This document shows, piece after piece, positions 38,739 to 49,316 of a DNA stretch of 64,000 nucleotides (positions are counted from its first letter, which is position 1; each line of letters opens with the position of its first letter). The stretch covers positions 21,334-85,333 of the forward strand of contig JAUPTC010000155.1 of NCBI GenBank assembly GCA_030762895.1, read 5' to 3'. A program made the translations under genes and the position numbers. Source of the DNA: Sophora flavescens. Its lineage: Eukaryota > Streptophyta > Magnoliopsida > Fabales > Fabaceae. Under the pieces are notes generated by a model that saw only the letters and a list, made by a program, of their open reading frames with translations, did no database searches and was not told the origin of the DNA.

Positions 38739-40330
38739 GGGTTACTATTAGGGTTTTGGGTTAAAATTAGGGTTGTGTCAAAATTAGGGCTTAGGGTTAG
38801 ATTTTGGGTAAAATTAGGGTTTCGGGTCAAAATTAGGGTTGGGGTCAAAATTAGGGTTTGGGTCAAAATTAGGCTTTAGGGTTTGAAATAGGGTTTTGGG
38901 TCGAAATAGGGTTAGAATTAGGGTTTTGGGTTAAAATTAGAGTTTTGGTCAAATTTTGGGTTTAGGGTGAAAATTAGGTTTTTTCGTCAAAAATAGGGTT
39001 AGAATTAGGGATTTGGGTCAAAATTAGGGCTTTGGGTTAAAATTACGGATTTGGGTTAAAATTAGGGTTTTGGTTTAAAATTAGGGTTTCGGGTCAAAAT
39101 TAGGGTTCTGGGTCAAATTTAGGGTATCAGATCAATATTAGGGTTTGAATTAGGGCTTTGTGTTAAAAATATGGTTTTGGGTCAAAAATAAGGTTAGAAT
39201 TAGGGTTTTGGGTCAAAATTAGGGCTTTGGGTTAAAATTAGGGTTTTGGGTCAAAATTTGGGTTTTGGGTCCAAATTAGGGTTTAGGTTTGAATTTGGGT
39301 TTTGGGTTAAAACTAGGGTTTCGGATCAAAATTAGGGTTCTGGGTCAAATTTAGAGTTTAGTATCAAAATTAGGGTTTGAATTAGGGCTTTGTGTTAAAA
39401 ATAGGGTTTTGGGTCAAAAATAAGGTTAGAATTAGGGTTTTGGGTTAAAATTTAGGGTTTGGTCAAAATTAGGGTTCTGGGTCAAAATTAGTGTTTAGGG
39501 TTTGAATTAGGGTTAGAATTATACTTTTGGGTAAAATTAGTGTTTTGGGTCAAAATTATTACGGTTTGGGCCACATTTAGGGTCCAAATTAGGGTTTAGG
39601 GTTCGAGTTAGGTTGAGTTTCAAATAGGGTTTTGGGTCTAAAATAGGGTTGGAATTAGGATTTTGGGTTAAAATTAGGGTTCTGGGTCAAATTTAAGGTT
39701 AAGGATCAAAATTAGGGTTTAGGGTTTGAATTAGGGTTTTGAGTTTAAAATAGGGTTTTGTGTCCAAATTAGCGATTTGGTGTTAAATTAGGGTTTTGGG
39801 TCAAGGTTTGAATTAGGGTTTTGAGTTAAAAATAGGGTTTTGGGTCAAAATAGTGTTAAAATTAGGGTTTTGGGTTAAAATTTAGGGTTTCGGGTAAAAA
39901 TTAGGGTTCTGGGTCAAAATTAGGATTTATGGTTTGATTTAGGGTTAGAATTAGGCATTTGGTAAAATTAGGGTTTCGGGTCAAAAATAGGGTTCCGGGT
40001 CTAATTTAGGGTTTAGGGTCAAAATTAGGGTTTTGGGTCAAATTTAAGGTTTAGGATCAAAATATGGGTTTTGGGTCAAAATAGGGTTTTGAGTTTAAAA
40101 TAGGGTTTTGGGTCAAAACATTGGTTTTGGGTCCAAAATTGGGTTTTGGGTCAAAATTAGGGTTTAGGGTTTGAATTAAGGTTTTGAGTTAAAAATAGGG
40201 TTTTGGGTTGAAATTAGGGTTTCGAGTCAAAATTAGGTTTTTGGGTCAAATTTTGGTTTTATGGTTAAAGTTAGGGTTTAGGGTTTGAAATAGGGTTTTG
40301 AGTTTAAAATAGGGTTTTGGGTCAAAAATA
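38739..40330 (+). repeat. array A unit 23 (1592 bp)
   Basis: Consensus copy with a 3-base ATT insertion near 39558, ATACTTTTGGG for ATGCTTTTGGG near 39522, and absence of the 15-bp AATTAGGGTTTTGGG word near 40035. Confidence 0.95.
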
Positions 40331-41939
40331 GGGTTACTATTAGGGTTTTGGGTTAAAATTAGGGTTGTGTCAAAATTAGGGCTTAGGGTTAGATTTTGGG
40401 TAAAATTAGGGTTTCGGGTCAAAATTAGGGTTCGGGGTCAAAATTAGGGTTTGGGTCAAAATTAGGCTTTAGGGTTTGAAATAGGGTTTTGGGTCAGAAA
40501 TAGGGTTAGAATTAGGGTTTTGGGTTAAAATTAGAGTTTCGGGTCAAATTTTGGGTTTAGGGTCAAAATTAGGTTTTTGGGTCAAAAATAGGGTTAGAAT
40601 TAGGGATTTGGGTCAAAATTAGGGCTTTGGGTTAAAATTACGGATTTGGGTTAAAATTAGGGTTTTGGTTTAAAATTAGGGTTTCGGGTCAAAATTAGGG
40701 TTCTGGGTCAAATTTAGGGTATCAGATCAATATTAGGGTTTGAATTAGGGCTTTGTGTTAAAAATATGGTTTTGGGTCAAAAATAAGGTTAGAATTAGGG
40801 TTTTGGGTCAAAATTAGGGCTTTGGGTTAAAATTAGGGTTTTGGGTCAAAATTTGGGTTTTGGGTCCAAATTAGGGTTTAGGTTTGAATTTGGGTTTTGG
40901 GTTAAAACTAGGGTTTCGGATCAAAATTAGGGTTCTGGGTCAAATTTAGAGTTTAGTATCAAAATTAGGGTTTGAATTAGGGCTTTGTGTTAAAAATAGG
41001 GTTTTGGGTCAAAAATAAGGTTAGAATTAGGGTTTTGGGTTAAAATTTTTGTTTTCTGGTCACAATTTGTGTTCTTGGTCAATATTCGTGTTTATGGATT
41101 GAATTAGGGTTAGAATTATGATTTTGGGTAAAATTAGTGTTTTGGGTCAAAATTACGGTTTGGGCCAAATTTAGGGTCCAAATTAGGGTTTAGGGTTCGA
41201 CTAAGGTAGAGTATCAAATAGGGTTTTGGGTCTAAAATAGGGTTGGAATTAGGATTTTGGGTTAAAAATAGGGTTAGGGGTCAAAGTAATGGTTTAGGAT
41301 CAAAATTAGGGTTTAGGGTTTGAATTAGGGTTTTGAGTTTAAAATAGGGTTTTGTGTCCAAATTAGCGATTTGGTGTTAAATTAGGGTTTTGGGTCAAGG
41401 TTTGAATTAGGGTTTTGAGTTAAAAATAGGGTTTTGGGTCAAAATAGTGTTAAAATTAGGGTTTTGGGTTAAAATTTAGGGTTTCGGGTAAAAATTAGGG
41501 TTCTGGGTCAAAATTAGGATTTATGGTTTGATTTAGGGTTAGAATTAGGCATTTGGTAAAATTAGGGTTTCGGGTCAAAAATATGTTTCGTGGTCTAATT
41601 TAGGGTTTAGGGTCAAAATTAGGGTTTTGGGAATTAGGGTTTTGGGTCAAATTTAAGGTTTAGGATCAAAATATGGGTTTTGGGTCAAAATAGGGTTTTG
41701 AGTTTAAAATAGGGTTTTGGGTCAAAACATTGGTTTTGGGTCCAAAATTGGGTTTTGGGTCAAAATTAGGGTTTAGGGTTTGAATTAAGGTTTTGAGTTA
41801 AAAATAGGGTTTTGGGTTGAAATTAGGGTTTCGAGTCAAAATTAGGTTTTTGGGTCAAATTTTGGTTTTATGGTTAAAGTTAGGGTTTAGGGTTTGAAAT
41901 AGGGTTTTGAGTTTAAAATAGGGTTTTGGGTCAAAAATA
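40331..41939 (+). repeat. array A unit 24 (1609 bp)
   Basis: The first 700 bp are at consensus, then a substitution patch at about 41045-41290 (TTTTTGTTTTCTGG, AATATTCGTG, GACTAAGGTAGAG). A smaller change lies near 41582-41600. Confidence 0.95.
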
Positions 41940-43545
41940 GGGTTACTATTAGGGTTTTGGGTTAAAATTAGGGTTGTGTCAAAATTAGGGCTTAGGGTTA
42001 GATTTTGGGTAAAATTAGGGTTTCGGGTCAAAATTAGGGTTCGGGGTCAAAATTAGGGTTTGGGTCAAAATTAGGCTTTAGGGTTTGAAATAGGGTTTTG
42101 GGTCAGAAATAGGGTTAGAATTAGGGTTTTGGGTTAAAATTAGAGTTTCGGGTCAAATTTTGGGTTTAGGGTCAAAATTAGGTTTTTGGGTCAAAAATAG
42201 GGTTAGAATTAGGGATTTGGGTCAAAATTAGGGCTTTGGGTTAAAATTACGGATTTGGGTTAAAATTAGGGTTTTGGTTTAAAATTAGGGTTTCGGGTCA
42301 AAATTAGGGTTCTGGGTCAAATTTAGGGTATCAGATCAATATTAGGGTTTGAATTAGGGCTTTGTGTTAAAAATATGGTTTTGGGTCAAAAATAAGGTTA
42401 GAATTAGGGTTTTGGGTCAAAATTAGGGCTTTGGGTTAAAATTAGGGTTTTGGGTCAAAATTTGGGTTTTGGGTCCAAATTAGGGTTTAGGTTTGAATTT
42501 GGGTTTTGGGTTAAAACTAGGGTTTCGGATCAAAATTAGGGTTCTGGGTCAAATTTAGAGTTTAGTATCAAAATTAGGGTTTGAATTAGGGCTTTGTGTT
42601 AAAAATAGGGTTTTGGGTCAAAAATAAGGTTAGAATTAGGGTTTTGGGTTAAAATTTAGGGTTTCGTGTCAAAATTAGGGTTCTGTGTCAAAATTAGTGT
42701 TTAGTGTTTGAATTAGGGTTAGAATTATGCTTTTGGGGAAATTTAGTGTTTTGGGTCAAAATTACGGTTCTGGGCCAAATTTAGGGTCCAAATTAGGGTT
42801 TAGGGTTAGAGTTAGGTTGAGTTTAAAATAGGGTTTTGGGTCTAAAATAGGGTTGGAATTAGGATTTTGGGTTAAAATTCGGGTTCGGGTCAAATTTAAG
42901 GTTAAGGATCAAAATTAGGGATTAGGGTTTGAATTAGGGTTTTGAGTTTAAAATAGGGTTTTGTGTCCAAATTAGCGATTTGGTGTTAAATTAGGGTTTT
43001 GGGTCAAGGTTTGAATTAGGGTTTTGAGTTAAAAATAGGGTTTTGGGTCAAAATAGTGTTAAAATTAGGGTTTTGGGTTTAAATTTAGGGTTTGGGTAAA
43101 AATTAGGGTTCTGGGTCAAAATTAGGATTTATGGTTTGATTTAGGGTTAGAATTAGGCATTTGGTAAAATTAGGGTTTTGGTCAAAAATAGGGTTCTGGG
43201 TCTAATTTAGGGTTTAGGGTCAAAATTAGGGTTTTGGGAATTAGGGTTTTGGGTCAAATTTAAGGTTTAGGATCAAAATATGGGTTTTGGGTCAAAATAG
43301 GGTTTTGAGTTTAAAATAGGGTTTTGGGTCAAAACATTGGTTTTGGGTCCAAAATTGGGTTTTGGGTCAAAATTAGGGTTTAGGGTTTGAATTAAGGTTT
43401 TGAGTTAAAAATAGGGTTTTGGGTTAAAATTAGGGTTTGAGTCAAAATTAGGTTTTTGGGTCAAATTTTGGTTTTATGGTTAAAGTTAGGGTTTAGGGTT
43501 TGAAATAGGGTTTTGAGTTTAAAATAGGGTTTTGGGTCAAAAATA
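41940..43545 (+). repeat. array A unit 25 (1606 bp)
   Basis: Consensus copy with several G-to-T changes clustered near 42663-42720 (TTTCGTGTC, TTCTGTGTC, TTTAGTGTTTG) and short losses in the last 500 bp. Confidence 0.95.
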
Positions 43546-45149
43546 GGGTTACTATTAGGGTTTTGGGTTAAAATTAGGGTTGTGTCAAAATTAGGGCTTA
43601 GGGTTAGATTTTGGGTAAAATTAGGGTTTCGGGTCAAAATTAGGGTTCGGGGTCAAAATTAGGGTTTGGGTCAAAATTAGGCTTTAGGGTTTGAAATAGG
43701 GTTTTGGGTCAGAAATAGGGTTAGAATTAGGGTTTTGGGTTAAAATTAGAGTTTCGGGTCAAATTTTGGGTTTAGGGTCAAAATTAGGTTTTGGGTCAAA
43801 AATAGGGTTAGAATTAGGGATTTGGGTCAATATGTGGGCTTTGGGTTAAATTTACTGATTTTGGTTAAATTTAGTGTTTTGGTTTAAAATTAGGGTTTCG
43901 GGTCAAAATTAGGGTTCTGGGTCAAATTTAGGGTATCAGATCAATATTAGGGTTTGAATTAGGGCTTTGTGTTAAAAATATGGTTTTGGGTCAAAAATAA
44001 GGTTAGAATTAGGGTTTTGGGTCAAAATTAGGGCTTTGGGTTAAAATTAGGGTTTTGGGTCAAAATTTGGGTTTTGGGTCCAAATTAGGGTTTAGGTTTG
44101 AATTTGGGTTTTGGGTTAAAACTAGGGTTTCGGATCAAAATTAGGGTTCTGGGTCAAATTTAGAGTTTAGTATCAAAATTAGGGTTTGAATTAGGGCTTT
44201 GTGTTAAAAATAGGGTTTTGGGTCAAAAATAAGGTTAGAATTAGGGTTTTGGGTTAAAATTTAGGGTTTGGTCAAAATTAGGGTTCTGGGTCAAAATTAG
44301 TGTTTAGGGTTTGAATTAGGGTTAGAATTATGCTTTTGGGTAAAATTAGTGTTTTGGGTCAAAATTACGGTCTGGGCCAAAATTAGGGTCCAAATTAGGG
44401 TTTAGGGTTCGAGTTAGGTTGAGTTTCCAATAGGGGTTTGGGTCAAAAAGAGGGTTGGAATTAGGATTTTGGGTTAAAATTATGGGTCTGGGTCAAATTT
44501 AAGGTTAAGGATCAAAATTAGGGTTTAGGGTTTGAATTAGGGTTTTGAGTTTAAAATAGGGTTTTGTGTCCAAATTAGCGATTTGGTGTTAAATTAGGGT
44601 TTTGGGTCAAGGTTTGAATTAGGGTTTTGAGTTAAAAATAGGGTTTTGGGTCAAAATAGTGTTAAAATTAGGGTTTTGGGTTAAAATTTAGGGTTTCGGG
44701 TAAAAATTAGGGTTCTGGGTCAAAATTAGGATTTATGGTTTGATTTAGGGTTAGAATTAGGCATTTGGTAAAATTAGGGTTTATGGTCAAAAATAGGGTT
44801 CGGGTCTAATTTAGGGTTTAGGGTCAAAATTAGGGTTTTGGGAATTAGGGTTTTGGGTCAAATTTAAGGTTTAGGATCAAAATATGGGTTTTGGGTCAAA
44901 ATAGGGTTTTGAGTTTAAAATAGGGTTTTGGGTCAAAACATTGGTTTTGGGTCCAAAATTGGGTTTTGGGTCAAAATTAGGGTTTAGGGTTTGAATTAAG
45001 GTTTTGAGTTAAAAATAGGGTTTTGGGTTGAAATTAGGGTTTCGAGTCAAAATTAGGTTTTGGGTCAAATTTTGGTTTTATGGTTAAAGTTAGGGTTTAG
45101 GGTTTGAAATAGGGTTTTGAGTTTAAAATAGGGTTTTGGGTCAAAAATA
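43546..45149 (+). repeat. array A unit 26 (1604 bp)
   Basis: Substitution patch at about 43830-43885 (AATATGTGGGC, TTTACTGATTTTGG) and a second at about 44370-44485. Otherwise at consensus. Confidence 0.95.
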
Positions 45150-46752
45150 GGGTTACTATTAGGGTTTTGGGTTAAAATTAGGGTTGTGTCAAAATTAGGG
45201 CTTAGGGTTAGATTTTGGGTAAAATTAGGGTTTCGGGTCAAAATTAGGGTTCGGGGTCAAAATTAGGGTTTGGGTCAAAATTAGGCTTTAGGGTTTGAAA
45301 TAGGGTTTTGGGTCAGAAATAGGGTTAGAATTAGGGTTTTGGGTTAAAATTAGAGTTTCGGGTCAAATTTTGGGTTTAGGGTCAAAATTAGGTTTTTGGG
45401 TCAAAAATAGGGTTAGAATTAGGGATTTGGGTCAAAATTAGGGCTTTGGGTTAAAATTACGGATTTGGGTTAAAATTAGGGTTTTGGTTTAAAATTAGGG
45501 TTTCGGGTCAAAATTAGGGTTCTGGGTCAAATTTAGGGTATCAGATCAATATTAGGGTTTGAATTAGGGCTTTGTGTTAAAAATATGGTTTTGGGTCAAA
45601 AATAAGGTTAGAATTAGGGTTTTGGGTCAAAATTAGGGCTTTGGGTTAAAATTAGGGTTTTGGGTCAAAATTTGGGTTTTGGGTCCAAATTAGGGTTTAG
45701 GTTTGAATTTGGGTTTTGGGTTAAAACTAGGGTTTCGGATCAAAATTAGGGTACTGGGTCAAATTTAGAGTTTAGTATCAAAATTAGGGCTTGAATTAGG
45801 GCTTTGTGATAAAAATAGGGTTTTGGGTCAAAAATAAGGTTAGAATTAGGGTTTTGGGTTAAAATTTAGGGTTTGGTCAAAATTAGGGTTACGGGTCAAA
45901 ATTAGTGTTTAGGGTTTGAATTAGGGTTAGAATTATGCTTTTGGGTAAAATTAGTGTTTTGGGTCAAAATTACGGTTCTGGGCCAAATTTAGGGTCCAAA
46001 TTAGGGTTTAGGGTTCGAGTTAGGTTGAGTTTCAAATAGGGTTTTGGGTCTAAAATAGGGTTGGAATTAGGATTTTGGGTTAATATTAGGGTTCTGGGTC
46101 AAATTTAAGGTTTAGGATCAAAATTAGGGTTTAGGGTTTGAATTAGGGTTTTGAGTTTAAAATAGGGTTTTGTGTCCAAATTAGCGATTTGGTGTTAAAT
46201 TAGGGTTTTGGGTCAAGGTTTGAATTAGGGTTTTGAGTTAAAAATAGGGTTTTGGGTCAAAATAGTGTTAAAATTAGGGTTTTGGGTTAAAATTTAGGGT
46301 TTCGGGTAAAAATTAGGGTTTGGGTCAAAATTAGGATTTATGGTTTGATTTAGGGTTAGAATTAGGCATTTGGTAAAATTAGGGTTTGGTCAAAAATAGG
46401 GTTCGGGTCTAATTTAGGGTTTAGGGTCAAAATTAGGGTTTTGGGAATTAGGGTTTTGGGTCAAATTTAAGGTTTAGGATCAAAATATGGGTTTTGGGTC
46501 AAAATAGGGTTTTGAGTTTAAAATAGGGTTTTGGGTCAAAACATTGGTTTTGGGTCCAAAATTGGGTTTTGGGTCAAAATTAGGGTTTAGGGTTTGAATT
46601 AAGGTTTTGAGTTAAAAATAGTGTTTTGGGTTGAAATTAGGGTTTGAGTCAAAATTAGGTTTTTGGGTCAAATTTTGGTTTTATGGTTAAAGTTAGGGTT
46701 TAGGGTTTGAAATAGGGTTTTGAGTTTAAAATAGGGTTTTGGGTCAAAAATA
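45150..46752 (+). repeat. array A unit 27 (1603 bp)
   Basis: Consensus copy. Small changes are GGGTACTGGG near 45751, GGGCTTGAATTAG near 45788 and TGTGATAAAAA near 45806. Words after 46300 have short losses. Confidence 0.95.
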
Positions 46753-48350
46753 GGGTTACTATTAGGGTTTTGGGTTAAAATTAGGGTTGTGTCAAAATTA
46801 GGGCTTAGGGTTAGATTTTGGGTAAAATTAGGGTTTGGTCAAAATTAGGGTTCGGGGTCAAAATTAGGGTTTGGGTCAAAATTAGGCTTTAGGGTTTGAA
46901 ATAGGGTTTTGGGTCGAAATAGGGTTAGAATTAGGGTTTTGGGTTAAAATTAGAGTTTCGGTCAAATTTTGGGTTTAGGGTCAAAATTAGGTTTTGGGTC
47001 AAAAATAGCGTTATAATTAGGTATTTGGGTCAAAAACAGCTAAATGGGATAAAATTACGGATATGTGTAAAAATTCGTGTTTTGGTTTAAAATTAGGGTT
47101 TCTGGTCAAAATTAGGGTTGGGTCAAATTTAGGGTATCGATCAATATTAGGGTTTGAAGTAGGGCTTTGTGTTAAAAATATGGTTTTGGGTCAAAAATAA
47201 GGTTAGAATTAGGGTTTTGGGTCAAAATTAGGGCTTTGGGTTAAAATTAGGGTTTTGGGTCAAAATTTGGGTTTTGGGTCCAAATTAGGGTTTAGGTTTG
47301 AATTTGGGTTTTGGGTTAAAACTAGGGTTTCGGATCAAAATTAGGGTTCTGGGTCAAATTTAGAGTTTAGTATCAAAATTAGGGTTTGAATTAGGGCTTT
47401 GTGTTAAAAATAGGGTTTTGGGTCAAAAATAAGGTTAGAATTAGGGTTTTGGGTTAAAATTTAGGGTTTCTGGTCAAAATTAGGGTTCTGGGTCAAAATT
47501 AGTGTTTAGGGTTTGAATTAGGGTTAGAATTATGCTTTTGGGTAAAATTAGTGTTTTGGGTCAAAATTACGGTTCTGGGCCAAATTTAGGGTCCAAATTA
47601 GGGTTTAGGGTTCGAGTTAGGTTGAGTTTCAAATAGGGTTTTGGGTCTAAAATAGGGTTGGAATTAGGATTTTGGGTTAAAATTAGGGTTCTGGGTCAAA
47701 TTTAAGGTTAAGGATCAAAATTAGGGTTTAGGGTTTGAATTAGGGTTTTGAGTTTAAAATAGGGTTTTGTGTCCAAATTAGCGATTTGGTGTTAAATTAG
47801 GGTTTTGGGTCAAGGTTTGAATTAGGGTTTTGAGTTAAAAATAGGGTTTTGGGTCAAAATAGTGTTAAAATTAGGGTTTTGGGTTAAAATTTAGGGTTTC
47901 GGGTAAAAATTAGGGTTCGGGTCAAAATTAGGATTTATGGTTTGATTTAGGGTTAGAATTAGGCATTTGGTAAAATTAGGGTTTGGTCAAAAATAGGGTT
48001 CGGGTCTAATTTAGGGTTTAGGGTCAAAATTAGGGTTTTGGGAATTAGGGTTTTGGGTCAAATTTAAGGTTTAGGATCAAAATATGGGTTTTGGGTCAAA
48101 ATAGGGTTTTGAGTTTAAAATAGGGTTTTGGGTCAAAACATTGGTTTTGGGTCCAAAATTGGGTTTTGGGTCAAAATTAGGGTTTAGGGTTTGAATTAAG
48201 GTTTTGAGTTAAAAATAGGGTTTTGGGTTGAAATTAGGGTTTCGAGTCAAAATTAGGTTTTTGGGTCAAATTTTGGTTTTATGGTTAAAGTTAGGGTTTA
48301 GGGTTTGAAATAGGGTTTTGAGTTTAAAATAGGGTTTTGGGTCAAAAATA
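46753..48350 (+). repeat. array A unit 28 (1598 bp)
   Basis: Substitution patch at about 47005-47110 (ATAGCGTTATAATTAG, AACAGCTAAATGGG), followed by TATCGATC near 47132 for TATCAGATC. The last 1.1 kb are close to consensus. Confidence 0.95.
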
Positions 48351-49316
48351 GGGTTACTATTAGGGTTTTGGGTTAAAATTAGGGTTGTGTCAAAATTAGG
48401 GCTTAGGGTTAGATTTTGGGTAAAATTAGGGTTTCGGGTCAAAATTAGGGTTCGGGGTCAAAATTAGGGTTTGGGTCAAAATTAGGCTTTAGGGTTTGAA
48501 ATAGGGTTAGAATTAGGGTTTTGGGTTAAAATTAGAGTTTCGGGTCAAATTTTGGGTTTAGGGTCAAAATTAGGTTTTTGGGTCAAAAATAGGGTTAGAA
48601 TTAGGGATTTGGGTCAAAATCAGGGCTTTGGGTTAAAATTAGGGTTTCGGGTCAAAATTAGGGTTCGGGGTCAAAATTAGGGTTTCGGGTCAAAATTAGG
48701 GTTCTGGGTCAAATTTAGGGTATCAGATCAATATTAGGGTTTGAATTAGGGCTTTGTGTTAAAAATATGGTTTTGGGTCAAAAATAAGGTTAGAATTAGG
48801 GTTTTGGGTCAAAATTAGGGCTTTGGGTTAAAATTAGGGTTTTGGGTCAAAATTTGGGTTTTGGGTCCAAATTAGGGTTTAGGTTTGAATTTGGGTTTTG
48901 GGTTAAAACTAGGGTTTCGGATCAAAATTAGGGTTCTGGGTCAAATTTAGAGTTTAGTATCAAAATTAGGGTTTGAATTAGGGCTTTGTGTTAAAAATAG
49001 GGTTTTGGGTCAAAAATAAGGTTAGAATTAGGGTTTTGGGTTAAAATTTAGGGTTTCGGGTCAAAATTAGGGTTCTGGGTCAAAATTAGTGTTTAGGGTT
49101 TGAATTAGGGTTAGAATTATGCTTTTGGGTAAAATTAGTGTTTTGGGTCAAAATTACGGTTCTGGGCCAAATTTAGGGTCCAAATTAGGGTTTAGGGTTC
49201 GAGTTAGGTTGAGTTTCAAATAGGGTTTTGGGTCTAAAATAGGGTTGGAATTAGGATTTTGGGTTAAAATTAGGGTTCTGGGTCAAATTTAAGGTTTAGG
49301 ATCAAAATTAGGGTTT
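48351..49316 (+). repeat. array A unit 29, truncated at the A boundary
   Basis: About 966 bp of a standard unit before the sequence departs from array A. It lacks about 20 bp near 48504 (the GGGTCAGAAATAGGG word). Near 48640-48700 the words ACGGATTTGGG and TTTTGGTTTAAAATTAGGG are replaced by a second copy of the TTTCGGGTC/TTCGGGGTC pair found about 215 bp upstream, consistent with a local copy-and-paste event. Confidence 0.93.

Larger units (their letters stand above)
3886..49316 (+). repeat. array A: tandem 1.6-kb higher-order units
   Basis: The landmark GGGTTACTATTAG (followed by GGGTTGTGTC and AGGGCTTAGGGTTAG) recurs once per unit. Spacing is 1489-1585 bp up to 13 kb, 1560-1602 bp from 13 to 27 kb and 1592-1609 bp from 27 to 48 kb. 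Other once-per-unit markers keep the same order: AGGCTTTAGGG, TATCAGATC, GGTTCGAGTTAGG, TTAGCGATTTGG, AGGCATTTGG, AACATTGG and TTTTATGG. There are 28 complete units and a partial 29th. Adjacent units in the 27-46 kb part share long stretches without difference; those left of 13 kb are strongly decayed. Each unit is a fixed mosaic of diverged 19-bp words, the defining property of a higher-order repeat. Confidence 0.95.
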
